NCBI GenBank assembly: GCA_018398575.1
Contig: JAGTXZ010000005.1
Span: 3,658,001-3,722,000 of the forward strand
Direction: 5' to 3'
DNA from: Ampelomyces quisqualis
Taxonomy: Eukaryota; Ascomycota; Dothideomycetes; Pleosporales; Phaeosphaeriaceae
Length of the DNA: 64,000 nt
Below, one piece after another: positions 43,760-53,949 of the stretch. The position numbers and the translations under genes are program-made. Position 1 is the first letter of the stretch. The number at the start of each line of letters is the position of its first letter. The notes under the pieces were generated by a model. It saw nothing but the letters and a program-made list of their open reading frames with translations. It made no database searches and was not told the origin of the DNA.

Positions 43760-44032
43760 TATTGCGAGTCTTGAAAGGCGTATACGGCGTTCTTGGAGCT
43801 GCTATCTCTGCTAAAAATTGCAAACAGCATTATACCAAGGCCAAGTGGTCTAAAGGGTCGGAAAAGCACGTGTTGGCTGGCGGCCCAGGGACCGCGTCAG
43901 GCGGGGTAAACTACCCCACACAAAACTTTTTGGAACTGAGAGACGCGCGAGCTCTCCAGATACCTTGAAATTTAAAAGCCTCTCCATTTACCACTGCTCT
44001 GCCCAGCGCAAACGTGCTGGTTGCATTGAACC

Positions 44033-44730
44033 ATGTCAGACTCACAGCACAACCTCACTGTCCTCATTTCAGGCAATGGCTCCAACCTGCAAGCCCTGAT
44101 CGACGCCTGCACGTCCGGCAAGCTCCCAAACACACGCATAACACATGTCGTATCAAAGTAATACCTGCTCACGTTACACCCACACTCCAGCAAGCCTAAT
44201 CCCCTACCAGTCGCAAAGCAGCGTACGGCCTCGAACGCGCCGCCAAAGCCTCCATAGCCACCACCTACCACAACCTCGTCCCCTACAAGAAAAAGCACCC
44301 TGGAAACATCGACACCGCGCGCCAACAATACGACGCAGACCTTGCGGCCATAGTCCTTGCGCTGGACCCGCGACCCTCGTTGATCGTCTGCGCAGGCTGG
44401 ATGCACATCGTCACGCCCTCGTTCCTCACACCCATCGCGCAAGCAGGCATCAAGATCATAAACCTGCACCCAGCCCTACCAGGAGAATTCGCGGGCGCAG
44501 GTGCGATTGAGCGCGCGTGGAAGGCGGGGCAGGAAGAGGGATTGAAGAGGACGGGCGTGATGATCCACGAGGTTATTGCCGAGGTGGATGCTGGCGAGGC
44601 GATTGCTACGCAGGAGGTGGAGCTGAGAGAAGGAGAGGGTATGGATGGGTTGGAAGAGAGGGTGCATGCTGTTGAGCATGGGTTGATTGTGGAGGGGACG
44701 AGGCGGGTGTTGGAGGGGATGGGGCGGTAA
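44033..44730 (+). CDS. ADE8: Phosphoribosylglycinamide formyltransferase (GAR transformylase)
   Basis: Exons 44033-44157 and 44211-44730 close at 214 residues, the same as yeast Ade8. The start MSDSQHNLTVLISGNGSNLQ carries the phosphate-binding GNGSNLQAL loop. LIVCAGWMHIVTP and INLHPALPGEF supply the catalytic Asn and His, and HEVIAEVDAGEAIA supplies the Asp. It transfers a formyl group from 10-formyl-tetrahydrofolate to GAR in purine synthesis. Intron 1 has GTAATA, a CTAAT branch and CTACCAG. Complete and unremarkable apart from repeated GAGG codons at the C-terminus. Confidence 0.96.
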
Positions 44731-45177
44731 AGGAAGAACATGAGTGGGAAAAGAAGGGACAAGAGGAAGAATGAGATACCCAGGAAATGAAACAAAAGAC
44801 TTTACGGTCATCGACTGAAGGCAGAAAAGATCGTTCAGCTGTCAACATCCCGGCTGTACATGTGGTGACCTGCAGTCTTTCGGATCGTTCAGAACCCGCA
44901 ATTTAACGCTAAATCCTCCACGCCACCGTCGTACTCCGACACCTCAGGATGTGCGCTCTGCTCCGGCACCGTCGCTCTGGGACTGGCATGTGGGACCTGC
45001 ATACATGCAAGTGAGCATCACATGGCGCCTTCGGGAGCTTACAGAGAGTAGACATACCAAGCCGGGATTACAATCCTCCCTAGCAACAACACTGATGGAT
45101 TCTCCAAGCGCAGTTGCAACACACCCAACACCCAAACGCACACTTTGCCCCTCCCCCTCCCACATCCTGCCGACAAT
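44731..45177. terminator. Convergent 3' region of ADE8 and the deacetylase gene
   Basis: About 0.45 kb holding both 3' untranslated regions. A short minus-strand frame here has no recognisable domain. Confidence 0.35.
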
Positions 45178-46218
45178 CTAGACATCCGCGCCTCCCTCAA
45201 CCACCACCCCCCCAATCCTCCCGCTCTTAAACTCGTCCACAATCCCCTCCATCGTCACCCACTCCACCCCCTCGTGTCCATTGATCCACTCAATCACCCG
45301 CTCATGCAGCAAAATCACCTGCGGCTTCCCACTCACCTGCGGGTGGATACTGATTGGAAACACAAAGCTTCCGTCCGCAGGACACTCGCGGTAAAAGTAC
45401 GCGAATTGCTCTTTCCACAGCCGCTCGATGACAGCGGTGTCGACGTATCCGTGGGTAAAGGGTTGGGCAAGCGAGAGCTGGAAGGGCGGCCAGTCGTCTA
45501 GGTGCCAGTTTGCGGGGATTTCGACGACGGAGGAGGCGTGTAGCGTGGACATGGGTGTCATCCAGTGGGAGGCGGGTTTGGAGGTGTCGGTTTCGGTGTA
45601 GGTGGTTAGGTGGGGGGAGGGGACGTAGTAGGGTTGGGAATCGTGGTGCATGAAGGAGTGGTCGTATTCCTAGTATGTACATGTTAGGGATTGAGGGGTT
45701 TTGTGGGTGGTCAGCGGGGGCGAGGACGTACAATGCCAAATTCCTCGAGAAGTTTGATCGTCTCTTTGCTTGTGCTCCATGCTGGGGCTGTCCAGCCGCG
45801 TGGTTTCTTTCCCGTAAACTCTGTGAGCACGTCGATGCTTTTCTTGAGTACATCTCGCTGCTGCTCTTCACTCAAAGTGGACACAAATTCGTGCGTGTAG
45901 CCGTGCAAGGCGATCTCGTGGCCCTTGTCTATGATTTTGCGGATCTGCTTGGGGAATGATTCGGCCGAGTGTGCTGGTGTGAACCATGTTGCTTTGATGT
46001 TGTATTTGTCCCAGAGCTTGAGCAGGCGGTCTATGCCCACTGTTGCGCCGAAGACACCGCGAGAAATGTTAGTTGGATCAGCTGGCACCCCAGTCTTGGT
46101 GTTCAGCCTGTTACACTGTGTTGGTGATGTGCTTCAGGCAATGATGAAGAACGAGAACTTACCATCCTGCTGAAGCATCGATATCGATTCCATACGAACA
46201 CAAGACTCGCTTGGGCAT
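45178..46218 (-). CDS. Polysaccharide deacetylase (CE4/NodB-type, PgdA-like)
   Basis: Exons 46218-46163, 46107-45732 and 45669-45178 close at 307 residues (GTAAGT/AACAG and GTACGT/ACTAG). The NodB-type fold begins CSYGIDIDASAGWL, with the Asp pair of motif 1. It continues with ATWFTPAHSAESFP, motif 2 HGYTHEF (H-x3-H metal ligands), GWTAPAWS and a C-terminal VILLHERVIEWI His. There is no signal peptide, so it acts inside the cell or is non-classically exported. The sequence is closest in style to the PgdA/PuuE-like branch rather than chitin deacetylases, so the substrate (amide of a small molecule or amino sugar) is open. It is divergent from the Ntn hydrolase gene across 492 bp. Confidence 0.88.
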
Positions 46219-46710
46219 GTTGACAAGCTAGATATTTACTGTGGTTCTACAAATGTGAAAATTCAACACGAAAGGAAGGGAAGCATCAAACACTGGGTAC
46301 GGAACCCATAATAAGTCGTCACCTTACAGGCACTAGGTATACCAAGCTCTCCAGACTGCAAAACTTCTCATCCGTAACGTGACGCCCTATATCGTCTCCA
46401 CTGTCAAGCGCGCACTACCGGCAGTCCAGTTCCGGAGGGCCAGATCCAGCAGGTAGATTCGCTTCGCGCGGCATGACACTTGTAATTGGAACCCTACACA
46501 GGGTAAGGGTAGGAGATAGGCACGCGAATAGCAAACGAGAGAACGCGCGGGGCACGGAGGGGCGCGCTGTGGAGGGGCATAATGCCGAGGACGACTGAAC
46601 CAAGGAAGCCCCAGGCATTATTGGCAATAGTGATGGTTATATGGGGTTTGTCTTTCGAAACTGTTCCCTATATACTATCTCTGCGAGTCCCGAATCACTG
46701 TATAGTCGAG
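46219..46710. promoter_or_regulatory. Divergent promoter of the deacetylase and the AAT-like gene
   Basis: A 492-bp spacer. The frame of the downstream gene is open back to an ATG at 46582, which is not preferred as the start. No specific regulatory motif recognised. Confidence 0.3.
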
Positions 46711-47850
46711 ATGTTGTTTGTGGAATGCTCAGGTACACCGTACGAGGTACGTGACGTCATCGCCAATCATGAGACGACGACACACTAATATACCACTTTA
46801 CTATCAAGATTGGATACCAACATGGCGAAGCTGCAAAGCTCCAGATTAGTCGCTGCATCGAATTCTACGCTGGCATGTTCCTGCAAAACTGCAAACAAAC
46901 ATGGCCACAAGTCCAGCAATCTGCGTCTCCATTCGAGCAACAAGCGAAAGAGAAATGGCCCGCCTACCACGAAGAAATGCGCGGGATCGCAGATGGATCT
47001 GGGACAGGACTTCTTGATATCGTAGCGTTGAACGTGCGCACAGAAATCAATTTTGGGTTGTTCAGCGATGGTTGCACGGCGCTGGCATGGCTTACCAAAG
47101 ATCACGCTTGGTTGGGCCAGAATTGGGATGTAAGTTGACCGAGGTCCTTGACGACTGGGTAGAGACTGATGAACAGAACAGTGGATGACCGCCCAACAAC
47201 AAAACATTATAATTACCAAGATCACGCAACCTTCCAAACCCACCATCATACAAATCACAGAAGCAGGCATCATCGGGAAGATAGGCTTCAACGACTCGGG
47301 CGTAGGCACACTGCTCAACGCGATCAAAGTCCACGGCGTAAATGCTTCCCGTCTGCCGGTGCACTTTGGTCTGCGAATGGCGCTCGAAAGCCACTCCGTC
47401 GCTGAAGCAGTGCAGAAGCTCGAAAGCTACGGCATGGCAGCATCAGCACACATTCTTCTCGGCGACCCGTCGACGTCTCTCGGTCTCGAATTCACAAAGT
47501 CAACTTTCGCACACTGTGTCCCGGATTCAGCAGGGCGCGTCGTTCACGCTAATCACTTGTTGCTCGAACATCCTGGTGAGACGGACACGGTGTGGCTGAA
47601 GGATTCGTTGACGAGGGTGCAGACTATGGCTGATAACGCGGGGAAGCTGGGGAATGAGGTGGGCTGGAAGGAAGTTAGTGGGTTGTTCGAAGACGAGCAG
47701 AACGCGCCAGGATCTATTTGTCGGACAGAGACGAAGGAGACGGGGAGTGCAACGTTGTTCAATATTGTCATGGATTTGAAAGCGAAAAAAGCGGTGGTGA
47801 GACTGGGGAGACCGACAGAGGTGGAAGAAATGACCGAGTTTAAGCTGTAG
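46711..47850 (+). CDS. Acyl-CoA:isopenicillin N acyltransferase-like Ntn hydrolase (peptidase C45)
   Basis: Exons 46711-46746, 46809-47129 and 47182-47850 close at 341 residues with GTACGT and GTAAGT donors. The ATG at 46711 gives the family's usual start (MLFVECSGTPYE then IGYQHGEAA). The self-cleavage site is FSDGCTALAW with the nucleophile Cys at residue 101, followed by LGQNWDWM and the GIIGKIGFNDSGVG block. The proenzyme is cut before the Cys to form the active heterodimer. The Penicillium member exchanges the penicillin side chain; most fungal homologues act outside penicillin clusters on unknown amides. No penicillin synthetase or IPNS gene is visible here. A peroxisomal targeting role is not evident: the C-terminus is EFKL, not SKL-type. 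Confidence 0.88.
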
Positions 47851-48181
47851 ATGCGGACGATGCCCGAGTTCATGTCGTTTGACTTTAGTGTCATCTCACC
47901 GCATGTTGCGCTTGGGATGCTAGGTCCATGTTCTCAATCGACTCTCTGATTCGTAATGAGACGTGCTACTTGCATACGTAGATCCGAAATATGTCAATAC
48001 TTGGCCGAGGTCTGATGCCTTTGATTACACGGCAGTCGAGACATTGCGTACCCAAAAGGATATCCAAGGCTGGTTTGTCACCGTGAGTGTGGGTACATCG
48101 GTTGACGGGTCCGAAGCGGACCATGCGACGATCTTGAAACACACGGAAAAGACTCTCTCCATGAGCTTTCCATGGTACATA
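47851..48181. terminator. Convergent 3' region of the AAT-like gene and the first Zn2Cys6 gene
   Basis: About 0.33 kb of 3' untranslated sequence. A plus-strand frame from 47963 running into the regulator gene is probably chance. Confidence 0.3.
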
Positions 48182-50280
48182 TTACGCATCCGTTTCCATT
48201 GCGAAGTTCAATGAAAACTCGGCATTCCAATCTCGCGGCACATTATAAACAAAGGCAGCCGACGGGTCAGCCGCCGTGTCGGTGGTAGTTGTAGGGTTGA
48301 AAAGGGTCCAGAAAGTGCAGGCGTCATCTATTTCTGCCGGAGCCTGAGAGGGCCCTATCACGTCATAACCATGGAGTTCGTCTGGCACAGGTAAAGCCTC
48401 ATGTATGAGCGGCTGTTGGAAACTGGCCTTTTGTTCCAGGAACTCTAAGTATTCCTTCTTGACGGGAGCTAATAGCCGATCGTACTCATCCAAGCACCGC
48501 TGTGCCGCGGCCCAACGCTCGGCGATGGACGAGAAGCACTTGGCGAACACGTTCATCCATTCTTCAACTTGCTGCCAGGAATAGGCATCTGAAACCTCTT
48601 GTTTACATCGCTGTACTCCTTGGAGGAAGATGAGGGCACAGTTGAAGACGTGATGGCATGGATGGAAGACGTATTTGATCCTTCCTGCTTCTGCCTCGGA
48701 TTGTTGAAAGTAGCCACCTGCGACCTTCACTGCGTTGTCTAGAGCAACCATCGTCTGTCCCGTTGTTGGAGCAGGATTATAGCGTGATGGACGGTATAGC
48801 GTGACAAGGATGTACGGAAAAGCAATATCGGAGTAAAGAGTCATCTCTTTCCATCTCTGCACCAAGCTAGGATCTTTGTTCGCGTGTGCCGCTGCGTAGA
48901 TCTCTTGCCGCCAAAGCGACATGGCTTCAATACACTGCTGTTCCCACTGATGTATTGTCATGTCTTTTGGTATCGGATCTCCATGCCACAGCACCGAAAC
49001 AATTTCTGCCTCGATGAGTCGAAATCGGCAGATTATGCGTTGTGTGAACTTGGACACTCGGCCTCCTCTATCCACACCAGACCGTGTGATTACTGTGTCG
49101 TCCAACTCGAGTGGAAATGCCACTTCGATGTTCCGGATTGGTAGACTCGTGGGCCGCAGAAAGATGCAGCAAACACCAACTTCCATCTCCCATGCGCACC
49201 AGAATAAGCGGCGGCGCATGTCGCGCTGGTATGCGGATACTCTCGCATCGTTGGGAAGCTCTTGGTGTAGTCCCAGATCGATGACGGCCTGGCTTATGAG
49301 ACCGGTCAACAGCCAAAGGTCCGCCATGCGCGGGTTCAGGAAAATGTACTGTGTCAGAAGCAATGTGGCCTGCAATCCGGGAATGTCGTTTGTTGCGACG
49401 TCCGGTATCCACTGCATCGCATGCCGGACAAGTTGAAATGCGAGCTCGTTGGCTTTGCGCACTTTGCTCCTTGCGGCTGTGCTTAGCGAGATGGCCATGA
49501 TGATACAGATGATGTAACGATTGCGAACCGAGTCCTCGCCTGGTTTCGTGGCTTTCCGGTGGTAAATCGAGTTGAAAGCGGTCGTCACATCGTTTCGGTG
49601 GTAGATGGGGTACTGTGTGATTACACGGTCCAAGTAGTTTTGGAAAAGCTGATTTGCCCCGACCTCGTCCGGAATGATGTCGTGGAAGAGACTGCCGGAG
49701 GGCTGCGGGTTGAGGATGGACCTGGGATGGTTCTCGTTCAGATCGTTGGAGACAACAGGCCCTTTCCTGGAAGGCAGTTGCGTCCCTCTTACCACGCACT
49801 GCAACAGGGGTCTGGCCTTGGAGACGCCGAGAAAGCCAGGCGTGATGTCTTCCATGGCCTGGTTCACGAGGCTGTCGGCAAAAGCACTCTTCTCGGTGCC
49901 CCAATGCCGCGACCTCGCCTCCGACTCGTTCGAGTCAGGCGGAGACGGAAAGCTGGCACTGGGCTGGTTTGGGCGTTGCAAAGTCGACAGGTTGCGCGGG
50001 CCTTCCAGAGCGGCAATGTGCGCCTCCAGGAAGTCAGCCAGGCTTCTGGGAGCCTCGCGCTGCGTCGCACTGTCGAAGCCCTGGCACTGCACGCCCGCAT
50101 CGACACACCGCGTGCACGCCGGGACCTTGCCGTCACACTGGCTTCGTCAGTAATGGCACGGTGTGTTGGCGATGTTGGAAGCACCGAGAGCTTGCGCTTC
50201 CTGCATCTTGCGCACGCCAGCACTCGCCGCCTGACTTTGGTGCGCGGCTGCATTGCGGGGAGTCGGCGTCGCGTGTCCAC
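48182..50280 (-). CDS. Zn2Cys6 transcription factor with fungal-specific regulatory domain
   Basis: Exons 50280-50185 and 50137-48182 (47-nt intron, GTGCTT...TGACGAAGCCAG) close at 683 residues. Splicing joins CARCRKRKLS to CDGKVPACTRC and VDAGVQC, giving the canonical C-x2-C-x6-C-x6-C-x2-C-x6-C cluster near the N-terminus. A second possible start at 50253 (MQPRTKVRRR) keeps the motif. The middle homology region of the PF04082 type covers about residues 230-450 (RNRYIICIIMAISLSTAARS, LTGLISQAVIDLGLH, DMRRRLFWCAWEMEV). This is a nuclear DNA-binding regulator with unknown targets. It is head-to-head with a second Zn2Cys6 gene 325 bp away, so the two may share a promoter. Confidence 0.9.
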
Positions 50281-50605
50281 AGTGTGGCAGCGCGCTCCTC
50301 ATGGCGGTGGGCGTGGAGGACGGGCGACGGCGTCTGATGCTGCGGGTGCAGATGGTGTCACCCTGTCAGGCTGTCACTAGTGGGTGCCCCGGTGCATGTG
50401 TCTCAGAGCCGGCGGCGATGATTGTTGATGACAGCGGTGCACGGGATAGATCTATATGCAGGCGTCCGCGGCTGCTGCTGGGTTGCAGCCGCCATCCACC
50501 GCCCACCCCGACGCCATCGCCCTTCTTTTGCGAGACATGGCATCGCGTCCGAGTGTACATTGCCGGGCTACCTGACTAGTAGACTGTTCTCTGTCCGCAC
50601 CGCCC
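50281..50605. promoter_or_regulatory. Shared spacer of two divergent Zn2Cys6 genes
   Basis: A 325-bp divergent promoter region. Zn2Cys6 factors often autoregulate through CGG-containing sites; a CCGGCG and several CGG triplets are present, but I cannot single out a functional pair. Confidence 0.3.
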
Positions 50606-52637
50606 ATGGCTTCCGCAACCGACACCAAGCCTCCCGCGCTGAACCTGGATGTCCTGATACAGGTAAATCGGGCCCCAACCCGCCCTGCGCCATCTCGAGG
50701 CATGCTGACAGTCCACAGGCTCTGCCGGCGTGCAAACGCTGTCGAGACTGCCGACGCGGCTGCGACACGCTGCTGCCCAAATGCCGGCAAGCCCTGGTGT
50801 CTCTGAGGGTGATGCGCCGCTAACTCGAGTCCGCAGCCAATGCACCAAAGCTGGCGCAGAGTGCATGTTCTTCGATCATGGACGCAACGAACTGCTTCCT
50901 CGAAGGTGAGGACCCCTTGTGCACTGTGCTGGTCTGTCTCACATGCTGGCCATAGTTACATAGCCGAGCTTGTGGATCACGTGCGCAGACTCTCACCACG
51001 GACCGATCCATCACCAGCCACATCGGCTGAGACCCCCGATGACGGAAACTCAACCAACTACGCTCTCAACACTGGATCTGATCCCATCGAAACATCGTTG
51101 CATTATGAACATCACTTTGCTTACGCCGGCCACGACTACCGCTACCTGGGCGCAGACTCTTGCCTGTTGAGGTCGCCTAGGATGCAACCTAGGAAGATCC
51201 TCTCACCCATGGCACTCGATGACGATGATGATGACTGGCACTTGACCTGGAAGAAGTCTTCGGCGAAAGAGTGGGAGCTGCTCGACCTGTACCTCGAGGT
51301 GATTCAGCCCGTGTACCCCATCCTCGATCGGTCCATGCCCGTGGGCCGCTACCTGGTCGAGGATGTACCGGCAGATTTGACACCCACCGAGATCTTCACC
51401 CTCAACATGATATACTCCATCTCCTGCTACATCCTCCCCAACACTGGCAAGAAGCACGATCCGCAACATGCGTGGCAGTCGTCCGGGCGTCTCTCATACC
51501 ACCAGGCAAACTCGCTTAAATACCGCGCGCTTGCCACTGAATTCCACAACAAGGCTATGGAGCATCTCGAGGCAGCGACTATGGACCCCAACATGGCCAC
51601 GCTACGCGCAGTCTTACTACTTGCCATTCATAGCTCCTTCGATCCGAAATCCGGAAACTCAGGTCAACAGATAGCCCTTGCGGCACGCCTAGCCTTCGAT
51701 CTCGAACAAAAGGGGGAAGTGCAAGAGTTGCAGCCGAATGAGATCGAGATCCTTCACAACATGCACATGACTATATTCAGCCTCGAGAACCAGGTAGCTT
51801 CAACACTGGACCGCCCTGCGCTGTTCCCAGAGCCGGTACTTCTGTATTCGAATATCTCTGCAGTACCATGGCTAATCATTCCAGAATTGCGAACTGAGCT
51901 TTGACATGAAGCAGCCTGCTCAGTACATGTGTTCACTCTTTCGGCTGCAGAACCGTTTTCGAAAGGGCGACTATGCTACGAAACAGCAAATGAAGAAGCT
52001 TTTGCCTCGCCTCGATGAGCGTGCTGAGTTACTCCCCATTGTGCGAATCTCCCTACACATGACCCATCTTCTGCTCAATCCGGTCTGGGGCAGTGCCTGG
52101 CATGTCTTGTATGTATCTCCGCCATATCGCATGTCTCCTACGTCTAATGCATTGCTTAGAGAAGCTGTGGTCAGCCTCGGAGGCATACACGTCTATGTGA
52201 CACCACATTGGGTTTACCGAGCTGGAACTGTTCTGATACAGAACATGCCAGCCATTTTCGGTGGCAATTTGATCCAGCTGTACTCCAACGCACTTCTTGT
52301 CCTCGAACTGTCATCTTGGAAGTGGCCAAGCTCCGCCACGCTATCAGCGTCGCTGTCGGATCTCATGCAGCATATGAAGATAAAGTACCGACCTGATTGG
52401 TCCGACACACTTCAGCACGGAGACGTGAGGATATGAAATCTCGGTTGCCAGCCAATACGCACCATATCATCTGACACTAGCCTGACCGGCTATCCAGATG
52501 TATTACGGCCCAATGCACAACAATTCGAGCAGATGTATTTTGACAACCAGCATTTGAGAATCGCAAAGCTGCACAAGGTTGGGCGACAGATGCGAATGAT
52601 GAGCGCTCAAGTTACGTTAGAATCAACAAGCGATTGA
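50606..52637 (+). CDS. Zn2Cys6 transcription factor; GC-AG intron and in-frame stop near the 3' end
   Basis: Proposed exons are 50606-50662, 50719-50786, 50837-50905, 50956-51835, 51885-52108 and 52160 onward. The second intron starts GCAAGC rather than GT; using it gives CKRCRDCRRGC, then DTLLPKCRQCTKAGAEC, a perfect Zn2Cys6 cluster. Alternative GT donors spoil the spacing. The middle homology region includes YLEVIQPVYPILDR and ANSLKYRALATEFHNKA. The frame meets TGA at 52434 after LQHGDVRI, but the same frame continues for 66 codons with protein-like sequence (YPDVLRPNAQQFEQMYF, LRIAKLHKVGRQMRMM) to TGA at 52635. The stop may be a mutation, an error or part of an unrecognised intron. If it is real the protein ends at 52436. 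Confidence 0.82.
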
Positions 52638-52885
52638 CCAAAGACGTGTCAACAATCGATGGCATGACGTGGCTTGCTTCGCTTGGCTGGTGTCGTTCAT
52701 CAGCCTCTGAACAGAGATTGGTGTACCCGAAGAGATGGTGTTCCTGTTTCAGTCCAGAAAGAGCATAATCTATTGGTTCGTGCGCAGCTGCAGTAATCAA
52801 GCTTCCTCAAGTTTGCCGCATGGCGACCAAAGGTGCTGCGAAGCAGCAGCTCCTCGGGGATAGCAGATGAAACGGAGATTGAAAA

Positions 52886-53472
52886 TCAGTCTAGCGACGT
52901 ACACGTGTGATGGACACGATCACCAATACGGCTTAGTGGTTGAGACATGTTGATTGATTCGTCCTGGCGCACAGTCAAATTGGCTTCTTCTTCGGAGATT
53001 TCGGACCCGGCGGTGCCTTTGAAGTACGAGCCGTCGAGCATCTCGGGGGGATTGGGTCAAGAGGACGTATTTCTCTGTGTCGTGAGTTGTATCGGAGAGC
53101 TGGAGGACCATCTACTCATTTTCTGTTGGTGCGATTGTTCGTTCCTGGTCGGATATGGGGTGATGGGATGTAAGACCCTCGATCAATATATGGATCTGTA
53201 TCAATCTTGGCCTGAATTTTCATGAACCCCATTTCATCCTCTTTTCCTGGAACATCTCTCCAGAACCAATCTGCAGCCTGCATGTCCAATTCGAGTAGCT
53301 TATTGGGATGTTTGTGAAATGTATGATTGGGGTCACTTTGTTGTAGGGCGGGGTTGGAAAGAAGGCGTGTGCTCCAGTTTTCCCAAGCGGGCAAAGTGAA
53401 CAAGGGAGGTGCGGGGCAGACAGCGAGGAGGGCGGCCAAGTCGAGGGCGGTGAGATTGCGAGGGAGTTGCAT
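52886..53472 (-). pseudogene. Unidentified gene, probably multi-exon, with an apparent frameshift at a C-run
   Basis: The 5' part from 53472 encodes MQLPRNLTALDLAALLAVC, then FTLPAWENWSTRLL and QAADWFWRDVPGKEDEMGF, which reads like a real protein. Further downstream a second protein-like stretch, TEKYVLLTQSP, meets a run of six C at about 53034. After it, sense resumes one frame over as EMLDGSYFKGTAGSEISEE and INMSQPLSRIGD, ending at 52886. One extra C would join the two. The intron between the two parts could not be placed confidently. I do not recognise the family. It could be an intact gene with a sequencing error or a decayed one. Confidence 0.35.
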
Positions 53473-53949
53473 CAGGACTGTTGGGTAGAATTAGAGTTTA
53501 CAGGAGGGTTTGCGGTCTGGAGGCATGGTGCCAAGGTTTGCGGGGCGTGTGACCTTGTCCGTATTGTTGGATAGCAAAATAATCGTGGCTCGTTGTAATG
53601 TGTTGAAGTGAAAGTCTCACTCTTGACACCAGTAACTGAAAGACTTGTGACTAGACTGTCTCTCCTGTCACCTGTGAGTGTGTAGAGCTATGGCCGCCTT
53701 GCATCCCACGCACTTGCCGCAACGGCAGCCCCACCTTCCCGCACAACTGTCCTGCGCTAGCCTGTCTCGGAACGCGATACGGAGTACTCCGTACGGATAG
53801 ATCGACGCCACTCACGACGACTGGTCGCTGCGGCGTGCGCTGAGCTGTCAGGCTTCTCTCAGACACGCCGTGGCGAGCACCTTACAACAAACATTGTCTT
53901 TCTTGGCAGATGCACATACCTTCAGCTTCTCTAGACACGGAACAAGATC
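53473..53949. promoter_or_regulatory. Divergent spacer with a perfect TACGGAGTACTCCGTA palindrome
   Basis: About 0.48 kb upstream of the RING E3 gene. The 16-bp palindrome is at 53778-53793. No gene recognised. Confidence 0.4.

Noticed and set aside
43850..43925. GGCCAAGTGGT resembling a tRNA A-box
   Set aside because: No B-box or stem pairing downstream; it lies in the short spacer before ADE8.
49068..50380. Long frames antisense to, or out of frame with, the first Zn2Cys6 gene
   Set aside because: They overlap the well-supported regulator and encode Arg/His-rich sequence without domains.
45178..52637. A penicillin-type or other secondary-metabolite cluster around the AAT-like gene
   Set aside because: No NRPS, PKS, IPNS, P450 or transporter gene is visible; AAT-like genes are common outside such clusters.
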